A stretch of 64,000 nucleotides of DNA from contig CM026559.1 in NCBI GenBank assembly GCA_015143295.1, positions 18,800,826 through 18,864,825 on the forward strand, written 5' to 3'. A program made the position numbers and the translations under genes. Numbering within the stretch: position 1 is the stretch's first letter; every line of letters starts with the position of its first letter. The notes under the pieces were generated by a model that had not been told where the DNA came from, made no database searches, and was given only the letters and a program-made list of their open reading frames with translations. The stretch comes from Tetracentron sinense (taxonomy: Eukaryota > Streptophyta > Magnoliopsida > Trochodendrales > Trochodendraceae). Positions 45,658 through 56,984 of the stretch are shown here, piece by piece.

Positions 45658-46090
45658 GGTTTTCAAGGGATATGCAGGATATCAAGGACACACGGGGTGT
45701 CGATAGGGGGACATGCAGGAGGTATCGCGGTGTGATGAGATTGTTAAGGGATACATAGGATGTTAAGGACACATGGGAGTGTCGAAGGAGGACATGGGGG
45801 AGGTATCGCAGTATGCCGAAATTGTTAAGAGATAAATAGGATGTTTGGGGACATGCGGGAGGTATCGTGGTGTAACAAGATTGTCAAAGGATACATAGGT
45901 TGTTAAGGACACACGGGGTTGTCGAAGGAGGACATGTAGGAGGTATCGTGGTATGACGAGATCGTCAAGGGATACACAGGATGTCTGGGGACATGTAGGA
46001 GGTAATGCCGCAGAATGACAAGATTGTCAAGGTTCACACAGGATGTCAAGGACACACGAGGGTGTTGAAAGAGTGTGGCATGTCCAAGAG
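45658..46090 (+). repeat. 78-80 bp tandem array, right part
   Basis: Resumes after the solo LTR nest with units containing GGACACACGGGGTGTCGA and GGAGGTATCGCGGTGTGA. The sequence is related to 36062-36545 but more diverged, with about five units. Confidence 0.75.
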
Positions 46091-47930
46091 GCACTAGCTG
46101 GATTGATTTTGAAATGGCCCAGGGGCACTAGATTTTGATGATGTCATGCAGGGTGTAAAGGCGAGGATGCTTTCCCATGACTCTGCTGATTGCGACTTGC
46201 AGGGATGCACGGCGTTGACTTTTTGTGCTTTGCTTGGCTGGGGCTACTTGATGCAGGTTGGTATAACCAGGTCTTGGTACTGGAAGCTCTTGTTTTGAAA
46301 AACGTTTTTAGAAAAGTATTGGAGACTTTTGCAAAAGTTTTTGATTAATGAAAAGATTGCTTAGGTAGCTTTTAGATTTTGCTAGGAAACTGCCTTTGTC
46401 AGGGCTAAGGAGATTTTGTGGTCTGCCTTTTACTCTCGGAGAGTGGAGTATGACCCAGAAGAGGTTTTGTCATTGTTGCGGATGCTTGAGGGTAGACCTG
46501 TTTGTCTTGCCGCTACTGAAGATTAGACTCTGGCTAGGGAGAAGCTTGCTGAAGAGCAATTGGAAGCATCTAGACTCTTCTTGGGGAGAGTGTTGTAGAG
46601 AGCAATTGGAGGCTTTTACTGGGGATCCGTCAGGAAATGTGACACTATTGTAGATCACTACTGGGGATTTATCGGGGAGTGAAACTCTACTGGAGATTGT
46701 TGCCGGGAATCTGTTTCTTAGTGCCATCTGTTTAAGGATTAGAACTCTACTGGAGACTACTGCGGGGGAATCCATCTGCTGGGGACCACCGGGGATTGTT
46801 GGGAAATCAGCGAGGTTGGTTGCTGCTGGATTTTGTTACCAAACTGCTCTTAATATTTTATCCATTTTTTACCATTGGAATGACCAAGTCAATGGGTTTC
46901 GCATAATTTTTGTGCAAAGAGGCCGTTGCCGGTTTTTCTCATGCTTGCGAAGCTAGTTGATTTTTGTCCCTTTTTTGCCCCTAGTCGGAAGACTTGGTCT
47001 GGGGTCACATAATTTTTGCACAATGAGGTCGTTGCCAGTTTTTAATTGTGCCCGCGACTTGTTGGGGAAGATAAATCGTCTCTCCTCATTGCCCTGAATG
47101 GCATTCTACTGACGATTATGTTCCGCTGAGGATGTAGATGTGATACTGTGCTTGCACTCATAGTTTCTAGAGGATCTAGGAGGACCTAGAGTAGGATGAA
47201 ATGTAGGTTAGGTGAATGAAGTTTGGGACACCCTGAGATTTTTACTGTTTGCAGTTGATCTTTGCTCTTCTATGGATTTCTTCCGTTGTGCTTTCCTGGG
47301 GATTTGTACTTTGAGATTTTAGGCGTAGTTTTTTTTTTTGGCTCTGTTGGGGAATTTGAGATACGTTGTCTCTGCTAGAGAGAGTTTCGAGAGAGGTTGT
47401 CTTTGCTTGGGGTTGTTTCGGAAGAGGTTATCCCCAGACATTTTTGCTATGGAAAGAGTCTTCGAGAGGTTTGTTTCTATGAAGGAGTCTTTGACTTTTG
47501 AGAATGTTTCGACTTCTATTTTGGACTTTCCTTTGATGAAAATTTTATACCCTTGAGAGTTGACTCATCTGGGGAAGTCGAAAAGATTCTTGCTCTATTT
47601 GGACTCTGTGAGGAGACATTTTAGAGAGACTTTGACTCCACTAGGATGGTTTAGGGGATGTCTGGATTCTTTTAGTGACCGCACTTGATTGTCAGGTTGC
47701 CTAGGTACCCTTTGTAGGATCAGGTCATGATGTAGTTCAGAAAAATACTGCAGAGGGCAAGGGAGGGTGTCCCTGAAAAGGTTTTATGAAAGAAAAGCAG
47801 TTAGGCTTAAGGGGCTAACTAGCGATTTCATTGATTTAAAATTGGGTTTATATTGATGGGGACAAGGAGTGTGCCAAGAATGACCTCCTATCATTTCCCA
47901 GAGATTCTACAAGTGGAAAGTGCCTATCAG
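46091..47930. other. Non-coding Tat-like 3' region
   Basis: No credible gene. It adjoins the end of the reverse Tat pol, and 47700-47930 matches the + strand remnant after 20760, so it is probably 3' untranslated or LTR sequence of a Tat-like element. It contains loose repeats with AACTCTACTGGAGA (46680, 46743) and two GTTGCCGGTTTTT-type words (46925, 47027). Confidence 0.5.
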
Positions 47931-47932
47931 AT

Positions 47933-50900
47933 CTAGACCCTAAGCATAGTATCGTTTAACTTTGTCCATATTGACGGGCTCTGGGAGGTCTTCGTCATCC
48001 ATACGTCCGAGTCGAAGGGCGCCGTCGGAGAATTTATCTCGGATGATGTATGGGCCTTCGTAGTTGAGAGTGAACTTGCCCCTAGGGTCAGGGAAATTTG
48101 GCAACATTTTACGGAGAACCAGGTCACCGATCTTGATGTTTCGAGGCTTGACCTTCTTGTTGAATGCCCTAGCCATGCACCTCTGATAGGCTTGAGAGTG
48201 ATTGATGGCTTTCAGTCGCCACTCTTCGATCAGATTCAGCTACTCATACCGGGTTTGTGCCTAATTTTCTTTTGAGATTTCTGTTTCCATTAACATCTGG
48301 AGTGATGGAATTTCTACTTCAATAGGGAGGACTACTTCCATACCATAGGCCAGAGAGAATGGTGTTATCTCAGTTGAAGTTCGGATGGACATTCTGTAGG
48401 CCATGAGTGCATATAGGAGCATCTCTGCCAGACAGAGTAATTGGTTGCCATCTTCTCTATGATTTTTTTTATGTTTTTGTTGGCAGCTTCAACTGCACCA
48501 ATGGTCTGTGGCCTGTATGGCATGGAATAGTGATGCTATATCTTGAACTTTTGGTAGAGATCTATCATCCCTTTGTTATAGAAATTGAGAGCATTGTCTG
48601 TTACAATCTCAAACAGGACACCGTACCGGTAGATGATGTCCTTCTTCAGAAAACGCTGAACCGCAGAGGCTGTGATGTTGGCATAAGAGGCCACCTCGAC
48701 CCATTTTGTGAAGTAATCGATTGCTACTAGGATGAATCGATGTCCGTTTGATGCTTTCGGTACTACGGGTTCGATGAATTGATACCCCAAGATGAGAATG
48801 GCCATGAAGTAATGAGATTATGCAGTCTGGTTGGCGGTGCGTTGATTCCGTCTACATAGATTTGGCACTGGTGGCATTTCTGTATATGCTGGCAACAGTC
48901 AGATTACATTGTAGACCAGTAGTAGCCTAGCTTAAGTATATCTTCTTAGAGAGCACTAACCCATTTATGTGCGGGCCGCAAGTTCCTCCGTGAACTTCTT
49001 TAACTATTTGTGCAGCTTCACGAGTGTCGAGGCATCTGAACTAGATGAGGTTTGGAGATCTCTTGTACAAGATTCCCCCTAAAAGGACAAACTGAACAGC
49101 CAGTCTTCTGATTACCTGACGGTCTATTTTGGTAGCGTCGAGTGGGAAGGTCCTATCCATGAGGTACTGCTTGATTTTCGCATACCAAGGATTGTTGTCT
49201 GATATCTCTTCAATCTCAAGGCAATAGGCAGGTTGATCTTGTTGTTGAATTTCGATCAGTCAAAGCATGATGCCCCTGAGGATTTATACCATGGAGGAGA
49301 GAGTGGCCAATGCATCGAAAAATTTGTTATGGTTCCTAGACCTGTGACTAATCGTGATTCTCCTGAACTGAGTAAACAGCATGTTGAGGTAGGCCAGGTA
49401 TGGGACCAGCCTGGTTTTTCGGATGGCCCAAGATTCATTTTCCTAACATATTACCAAGGATAGGTCATCGTAGACGTCTATCTCTTCAATTCCAATGCCC
49501 AGGGCTTCTTTCAGCTCGACTATGCACTCCTCATATTCTACTTCATTGTTTGAACATCTAAATTTTAGTTTGACTGAGATGGAGATGTGTGCTCCCTTGG
49601 TTGAGATCAAGGCAGGTTTTACCCCATCTCCGTGACCGTTAGCGGCTCCGTCGAAGTATAGCTCCCAACCGAGGTATTGCTGCTCTTTAGACTCTGCATA
49701 TAGGATAGCTTCATCTAAGAATTGATCATAAACTAAAACATAGTCTTGTGTCGAACTATGGGTTAGAGGATCTGTAATTGCCTGCCCCTTGATTGACTTT
49801 TGAGTCATGTACGTGATGTTGAATTCAGACAACATTATAAGCCATCGGGCTATCCTCCCGATAGTGGCTGCCTTTTGCAACAGGTATTTGAGTGGGTCCA
49901 TCCGGGAGATCAGGATTGTCGACTAAGAGAGCAGATAGTGTCGTAGACATTGAGTAGCCCAGACCAGTGTCAAACAATTTTTCTCGAGCGGACTGTATCT
50001 CTCTTTATACTCTTGCAGGCGCTTACTAAAGTAGTAGATGGCTTGCTCTGTTCTACCTGTCTCGTTATGTTGTGCTAAGACACACCCCATGGAGATTTCT
50101 TGTATTAAGATGTAGAGTAGCAGTGGCTATCTCAGTGTAGGAGGCACAAGTACTAGAAGATGTAGAAGATACTACTTTATTCTGTCAAAGGCTTCTTGAC
50201 CCTCATCTATCCAGATGGTAGGTATATTCATCAGGAGAAGTTTGAAGATCGGCTCGCATATCGGAGTGAGTTAAGAGATGAACCAGTTGATGTACTGACT
50301 TCTGCCAAAGAACCCGCAGATTTCTTTTTTAATTTAGGGTGTTGGCAATTTGATGATAACCTTGGTTTTGGTTGGATCGATCTCGATGCCTCTTTTACTG
50401 ACTATGTAGCCGAGGAGTTTTCCTAATAAGGCTCCGAAGACGTATTTGGCCAAATTCAGTCTTAGGCCGAACTCTCTGAGTCTGTCACACAGTTTCTTCA
50501 GGTCTTTAGGGTGCTGCCTGGCAGTAGGCGATTTGACGATCATGTCATCCACATAGACTACAACTGATTTATAGATCATGTCGTGGAACAGTACTGTCAT
50601 AGCCCTTTGATAGGTTGCCCCTGCATTCTTGAGCCCGAAAGGCATCATCTTATAGCAGAACATGCCCCAAGGTGTGATGAAAGAGGTTTTCTGCATGTCT
50701 TCTTCTGCTATTCTGATCTGATTGTATCTGGAGAAACTATCCATGAATGAAAGTGTCTCGTGCCCTACAGTATTGTCGACCAGAATGTCGATATGCGGGA
50801 TAGGGAAGTTATCTTTAGGGCTCACCTTGTTTGGATTTCGGTAGTCGATACAATTTTTGATCTTGTTGTCTTTCTTGGGTAATGGTTCAATATTGGCTAA

Positions 50901-51365
50901 CCATTCAAGATAGGTTGCTACTACCAAGAAGCCTGCTTTGATATGCTTTTCTACCACTTCTTTGACCTTCTGCGACCATTCAGGCCTCATCCGTCTCAGT
51001 TTTTGCTTAACTGGTCTGACTTTTACGCTTAGGGGTAGTTTGTGCACCACCAAAACTTGGTTTGGGCCGGGCATGTCTGCATATGACCAGGCGAAGATGT
51101 CTGAGTAGCTCTTCGGGAAGCTGATCATGTCTATTCTCTGTTACGGGCTCATAGTTGTGCCGATTTTGATGAGCAGGGAATTATCTTCAGAACCAAGGTT
51201 TATGGTCTCAGGGCCCTCGATATTAGACTGCAGGATCCCTTCACTGTGTTCTAGGAGGTCCAAAAGCTCTTGAGGTGGTTCCTCTCCCTGTTCTAAGTTA
51301 TACTCAACTTCCGAAAGTTCAAGGAGGGTTTCAGAGGTAGCCTTGTGCAGGTGATTTCCTGGCAA
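47933..51365 (-). mobile_element. Tat-lineage Ty3/Gypsy pol remnant, reverse
   Basis: Reading from right to left: a pre-RT segment with PETINLGSEDNSLLIKIGTT (51141-51365); reverse transcriptase with MMPFGLKNAGATYQRAM and YVDD (50334-51128); the end of a first RNase H and then a second RNase H starting GWELYFDGAANGHGDG (49443-49901); integrase core with FTKWVEV (48536-48805); and integrase C-terminus (47940-48176). The second RNase H is typical of Tat/Ogre elements. It is broken, with several breaks, and is older than the chromodomain elements here. No LTR pair was identified. Confidence 0.85.
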
Positions 51366-52483
51366 ATCATTAAACTTAGTTTAGCATTTTTTTGTTATTT
51401 TTGTTGGCTTTAGAACACTAGGCCTTCCAGGGGAAGAGGCCATGTGATTTCATCATCAGCCATATGAAATGTTTTATGCAAAACATGTTTTTGAGTTAAA
51501 ATATCAGATTTTCTATTGATAAAACAAGTGATGTTTCTTTACAAAATGTTGACTCAACAAAAAGAGGCCGATAATGGCCAACATTTGGATTTTGCAGTAG
51601 GAGCAAAAGAGAAGATAGAAGGAGGGGAAGAACGGTGCACTGGTCACTACTTGATCAAACCAACCTACCCTGTACTATGCTTACCTCGGTCCTGAATGGC
51701 CTCGATGGTGAGAGCCATGGTCCACCAGCAGATTAGTGGTCTGCGACTGGATGATGCCTCGACGCTTTTGGAGAGGGTGCAGACCTGCTCTCCCGCTGGA
51801 TCTTCTGCTTCTGTGGCGTTTTAGACAGTCAGCTCTTGAAACATCTATGCCAAGTTGAAAACTTCTGGATCTAGAATCCCTGAAGACTCTTCATTGGGCT
51901 AGGGTTTTGAGGTTTCTACAATTGGTGAGAGAGGGGTATCTGGGTAGGGTTTGAATGTCCCTACCGAGAAGGTTACAAGGATGTGGGGTCGAGGTTCTGG
52001 TTTCGCCAACCGGCTACTCTTCTTCGTCAGTTTGGAGAGATAATAATCGTGTTAGACATGATGCCCAGAAAAGTCATTTAGATTGTAAGATTCTTATTAA
52101 TTTGATTAATAGAGACTTCTTCTTTATCTATTGTGTATTCATTATGGGTAATTGACCATGATCATGAGATGATCTATAGGATATGATATACGATAAAGGT
52201 CCATAGGATATATTGTAGGAAAGCTATGTGAAGGGACTATCACAGGTAGATATAGCTTTCTAGTTCCTTATACCTTATAAAATCATAGCTATGGGTAAAG
52301 TTGGGCACTTCACTTATATGGCTGTCACAATGCTAAGATGTTCTCAATGGTTGAGATGTAGTTTTATCTCAAATTATTGTAGTGGAGATTACACATCAGC
52401 ATATAGGTGCTTAAATGTACACTGACTGATTGCATGCAATGAGAGACCTCTTAGAATAAACATACTATCAAATAGTTGGTCTC
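51366..52483. other. Unclassified segment between Tat remnant and LINE
   Basis: No credible gene. 51640-51960 could be further upstream Tat sequence on the - strand. 52150-52470 is a distinct AT-rich stretch (GGTTGAGATGTAGTTTTATC, AATGTACACTGACTGATTGC) that looks like untranslated sequence of another retroelement, which I could not name. Confidence 0.35.
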
Positions 52484-52827
52484 TTTTTTTTTAAAAAAAA
52501 CCACTTAGAAGGAGTGGGGGGTTTGGTAGACCCCTACCGGTTTCTTAATATAGAAAAAATGGGGGGGGGGGGGGGCGAGGACATAATCCTTACCCCTACA
52601 ACCAACCAGACCAAAAAATCAAGGAAAAAAAAGAGGGGGGGGGGGGGACATAAAACCTTATCCCTTATAGACATAGAAAAAAAGAAAAAGATACCAAGGG
52701 GGGGACATAAAACCTTACCCCTGTACAAAAACCAACAGACAATTATTTTCTAATTCTTCTGAGACACCCTATCCCTATTTTATCTAGCTGAATTAAACCT
52801 TTAATTCTATGTGGCATATTATTCATG
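52484..52827 (-). repeat. LINE 3' UTR with GGGGTAAGGTTTTATGTCC units and G/C runs
   Basis: On the - strand GGGGTAAGGTTTTATGTCC recurs three times (near 52590, 52660 and 52726), each followed by a C run (the G runs 52561-52575 and 52636-52648 on +) and a T-rich stretch. The tail is at 52484. Confidence 0.75.
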
Positions 52828-53918
52828 TCAAAGGAACCCGATATTAGCCAGCTCATTTGTCATTGCATTCGCTTCCCAAAATATGTGATTGAGAGAGAAA
52901 CTATCAGTCAAGAGAGAAGAAATTTTCTGATTCCAATACCAAGTTTTCCAATTACCAGAAGCTTTACCAGACCAATCTTCAACCATGTTCTTCGAGTCAG
53001 ATTCAATGATAACATTATATAGATGCAACCTCTTGCAGAGAGATAACCCATCCAGAAGGGCTCGAGTTTCAGCAATATAATTTGAGCAAATACCATAATA
53101 AGAGAAGAAGCACGCAATAAAATTACCATGATGATCTCTAATAATACCCCCTCCACCTCCATTACCTGGGTTACCTTTAGAAGCACCATCTATATTCAAT
53201 TTGAATTTAGTTCAAGGAGGGTGCAGCCATTTAACATAAATCATACGGAATTTACAAATAGTAGGAGCACGAGTGGGGAATGAAGGAGATAAATCAAATT
53301 GATTATTCTCAACAGTTGAATGTAATTCACACACTTTTTTAGTGATAGCATCTATAATAGCTCTATTAGTGAGAAATTTAGCATCATACTTATGCCTAAA
53401 TCGCTCAATCCATATTTCCCAACTAATCAAAGCTAGCAATAGGGAGAACAGATCATTATTACGGTGAAAGGCTGCTCTAAAAACCTTTTTAAAACACATT
53501 GGATAGAATCATTCATATTGAAAGGGATAAAACACCAGGAAGCAAAGTGCCTCAAAACTGAAGAAGCCAGATCACCCGAAATCAATAGATGGTTAGTGTT
53601 CTCAACACTAGACAAAATGCAACAACAACATTTGCTAACCACCGGAATGCCAATTTTCTGAATATTCGAGTCAGTAGGAATAACATAATGCATGATTTTC
53701 CAGCAAAAAATTTTGATTTTAGTTGGAATAATCTGGTTCCAAATATACTTAGGCCAATCAAACTCATTCCCTTTAATTCTTATCTTATCCCAAGCTATTT
53801 TAACCATAAATTCACCAGTAGGGGAGGGATTAATAATAAATTTATCGGCTTTATCTGTGGTAGAGAAATTTTCATCTTTAATAGCTTCTATGATAGTAGA
53901 AGGAAGTAAATGACTCAC
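52828..53918 (-). pseudogene. LINE ORF2 C-terminus: zf-RVT and RNase H
   Basis: 53433-53918 encodes the zinc-binding region after the RT (IPTKIKIFCWKIMHYVIPT, then a CCCC-type stretch), as in plant LINE and related reverse transcriptases. 53212-53499 reads in another frame (ALISWEIWIERFRHKYD). 52828-53199 is an RNase H: NIDGASKGNPGNGGGGGIIR at the start, ETRALLDGL (catalytic E) and ESDSKNMVE (catalytic D), ending with EANAMTNELANIG. At least two frame changes separate these parts. RNase H in an L1-type LINE is a plant trait. Confidence 0.85.
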
Positions 53919-54085
53919 CTGATTGAGATGCCAATCTCCTCCCTCATTAAGGAGCTACGAAATCATAGGAGTAAATTGAGGATTTCCAGTAGCAATGGAT
54001 ATAAGATACTCCTCTTTGAACCATTTATCAAACCAAAAATTTACATTGCTACCATTTCCTATAAGAATAGAGGAATTAGAGAGCA

Positions 54086-55638
54086 TCACATGAAAAACTC
54101 CGCAAATATTAGTCCAAAGCTTAGATGCACCCCTGATGGGCAAAGCATTCCAAACATAATCAAGATGGTATTTTGCTTTGAAGAATCTCGTTCATAAACA
54201 GTTAGAAGTATATATTTTCCAAGCTTGCTTAAGTCGAAAAGCCTTAGAAATTTCAGCAATCTTTCTAACTCCCAGACCACCTTCCAACAAAGGTAAAGAA
54301 CAATTCTTCCACTTCACCCAATGACGCTTCCTTTTTAAATTGGTCTTATTCCAGAAAAATTCAGCCAAAAGCTTATCAATTTTAGAAGCTATTCCAGTTG
54401 GAATATTTATACTTGAAAGGATATGCACCGGAATAGAAGAAAGAATATGTTTGATAAGAATAAGCCGCCCACCTGCAGAAGGCAATTTTCCAGCCCATCC
54501 GGCAATAAGGCTTTGAATCTTCTCAATAAGAGGAAGGAAATAAGTGAGCTTTTGACGCCCTTTAATCAATGGAACTCCCAAATAAGTGAATGTAAAATTC
54601 TTGAATTGAAAACCGGTTCTAGTAGAAATATCTCTTATTCTGGCCAGTTTGAGATTGTCAGAGCAATATAGAGAACTTTTATCTTTATTGATTTTTTGCC
54701 CAGAAGACTCCTTATATTTTCAGAGAAAATCAAAAATAATTTTAATACTCCGAATACTACCATTGCAAAATATGAGTGAATCATCAGCAAATAAGAGGTG
54801 AGAAACAGGAAAACCATTTCTACCTATAGAAAAAGATGTAGCCTGTTGATAGATAATATTCTTGAGACTTCTGAAAGCAACTATTAATAAAGTTAATAAA
54901 ATTAACACTAAAGCCAAACTTGTTTAGGACTTCAAAAATAAAATTCCATTCTATGCGATCATACGCTTTTGCCATATCGAGCTTAATAATAAGTTTGCCT
55001 CCAAACACTTTCCTATTAATATCATTCACCATTTCATGAGCAATGGTGATATTCTCCATAATATTTTTCCCTTTTATAAATCCCAATTTTTCTTCAGACA
55101 TAATGTTAGGGAGAATAGAAGCCAGCCATCCTGCTAACAATTTGGAAAAAATCTTGTAGAAAAAGTTGCATAAACTGATAGGCCTATAATTCGAGAAAGA
55201 AGAAATCAATGCAATTGCAGTAGCATGAACAACCTTCGGGATAATCGGATTGAGGAGGAAATAATGAACTACCATAACTAAATCTGTTTTGATAATATCC
55301 CAACACGCTTGACAAAAGTGACCATCAAACACATCTGGCCCAGGAGCACTATCTTTTGCAATACTGAGAACAACCTGATGAATCTCTTCTTCTGATGGCA
55401 TAATAGTAAGCATAAAATTATCTTCTTCAGTGACCAAAAAGAGGAATGTGATGAAGAATATCATAGTCAATAATATTCTTGGAAGAAGTAAGAAGATCCT
55501 GAAAGAATTTTGTAGCTTCATTCCCAATGTCAATATGATTGTCAATCCACTCACCCAAAGAGTTTTTAATTTTATGGATACCATTTCTTTTTCTTCTTTG
55601 ATTGGAAATAGCATGGAAGAATTTAGTATTCCTATCAC
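54086..55638 (-). pseudogene. LINE ORF2 reverse transcriptase
   Basis: RT core: FSNYRPISLCNFFYKIFSKL, GFIKGKNIMENI and KLDMAKAYDRIEW in 54820-55638; then, in a shifted frame, HLLFADDSLIF (54720-54917, the catalytic FADD); then GVPLIKGR and the post-RT LSSINIPTGIASKIDKLLAEFFW (54192-54581), with further shifted continuation to 54086. At least three frame shifts, so not functional. Confidence 0.88.
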
Positions 55639-55716
55639 CTTCTTTCAGCCACTTTATTCTGGATTTTTGCTTCTAGAAAATTTCCTCCTGAACAATAGTC
55701 TTCTACAACTCATCTT

Positions 55717-56682
55717 TCAAATTGGATAGCTAATTTTCAATAGCAGAGTCCCAATTCTCTTGGAGAATAATTTCTGTAGCACAAATTTTCTCCTCAAGGT
55801 CTTTGATTTTAACAAAAATATTTCCAAAGATCTCCCTATTCCAGATCTTATTTTGAGCCTCTTAAGCTTTAAGAAGAAAGCAATAATAGGGTCAACAATA
55901 ATAGCAACAGACCAAGAGTCAGAAACTAACCTTGTGAAATCAGGATGACTAATCCACATCTTTTGAAATTTAAAAGAAGAAGGCTTCTGGGCTCTATCGT
56001 TTTCAAACTTGAGGATAAGAGGAGCATGATCTGAATTGAGTCTAGATAAATGAGTAACCTGAGGCATTGGAAGATTATTACTCCAATCAGCATTGTATAA
56101 AATCCTATCCAGTCTGGCATAAATTCTGTTAGGCCCCATCTGATTATTGCACCAAGTAAACTTGTTTCTAGAAAAACCAGCATCAATAAGGCCCATGTCA
56201 CTGATGAAAGCATTGAATTCTATCATAGATCTAATATTGGGATCTCTTCCCCCCAATTTTTCTCCAGAATTTACAATAGCATTTAAGTCACCAGCAGAAA
56301 GAAGAGGACCATTGAAATTAGATAAAAGTAGAGATAAATCATTCCACAGAGACAATCTATCATTGCTACAACATTTGGCATATATAAAAGCACATCGAAA
56401 CATGTCCAAATCTTGTATATGTACATCAACAATAAGAGCTTGATCAAGGGAAGCGTAAAGAGAAACTTCCATCAAATCTTTCCATAGAATCCAGATTTTG
56501 TCATGAGTAATGTAGCCTAGCATATTAAGCATCTTACTAAGACCAACAATTTTATTAGGAGTCTGCATTGGTTCCAACATAGCAATCATGGATACATTAT
56601 AAGAATTAACCAAATTCTTGAGATGCGCTTTAGACTCTAGATTTCCAACTCCTCTAATATTCCATGATAATATACTAATCAT
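55717..56682 (-). pseudogene. LINE ORF2 endonuclease domain
   Basis: 321 codons starting MISILSWNIRGVG, the usual ORF2 start of plant L1. Apurinic-type endonuclease residues are visible: N in WNIRG, E in LEPMQ, D and N in AGDLNAI, D in RLDRIL and DH in NSDHAPLIL. The endonuclease part itself looks intact. The frame ends near 55717, before the RT, which continues in another frame. It would nick target DNA for target-primed reverse transcription. Confidence 0.88.
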
Positions 56683-56984
56683 TGGAAACTATATTATTGT
56701 CTTCTAACAAAATAGGAGCTTGTGCTCTAGATCTTGTAATTCGATCCAAAGGAGGTATCCCTTTCTTGTGTTTATGATTTGGAATCAAATCTTTTTCTTT
56801 TTCAAGTTCTGAAATATTCTTGATATTCTGAATTTGAGCAAGAAAAGCTTTACCTTCAACTATAAAATTTTCTAGATTATCAAAAGAAAATTTTTGTACC
56901 TCATAATGAAATTCCAAAGTAGAAGAAGAGAACCAATTGATGCCTGTCCGGATCTTAGTTTAAGGAGGGATAGAAGATTGATTT
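56683..56984 (-). pseudogene. LINE ORF1 C-terminal end / inter-ORF region
   Basis: A frame at 56675-56917 overlaps the start of ORF2 by eight bases and is lysine/glutamate-rich (ELEKEKDLIPNHKHKKGIPP), as the tail of plant LINE ORF1 often is. The other part of ORF1 is on the far side of element G. Confidence 0.55.

Noticed and set aside
46396-46775. Opposing 85- and 101-codon frames
   Set aside because: No domain, located in non-coding Tat-like sequence with loose DNA repeats; neither frame is supported.
51955-52155. 66-codon + strand frame
   Set aside because: No similarity recognised, no context, and the region is between two retroelement remnants.
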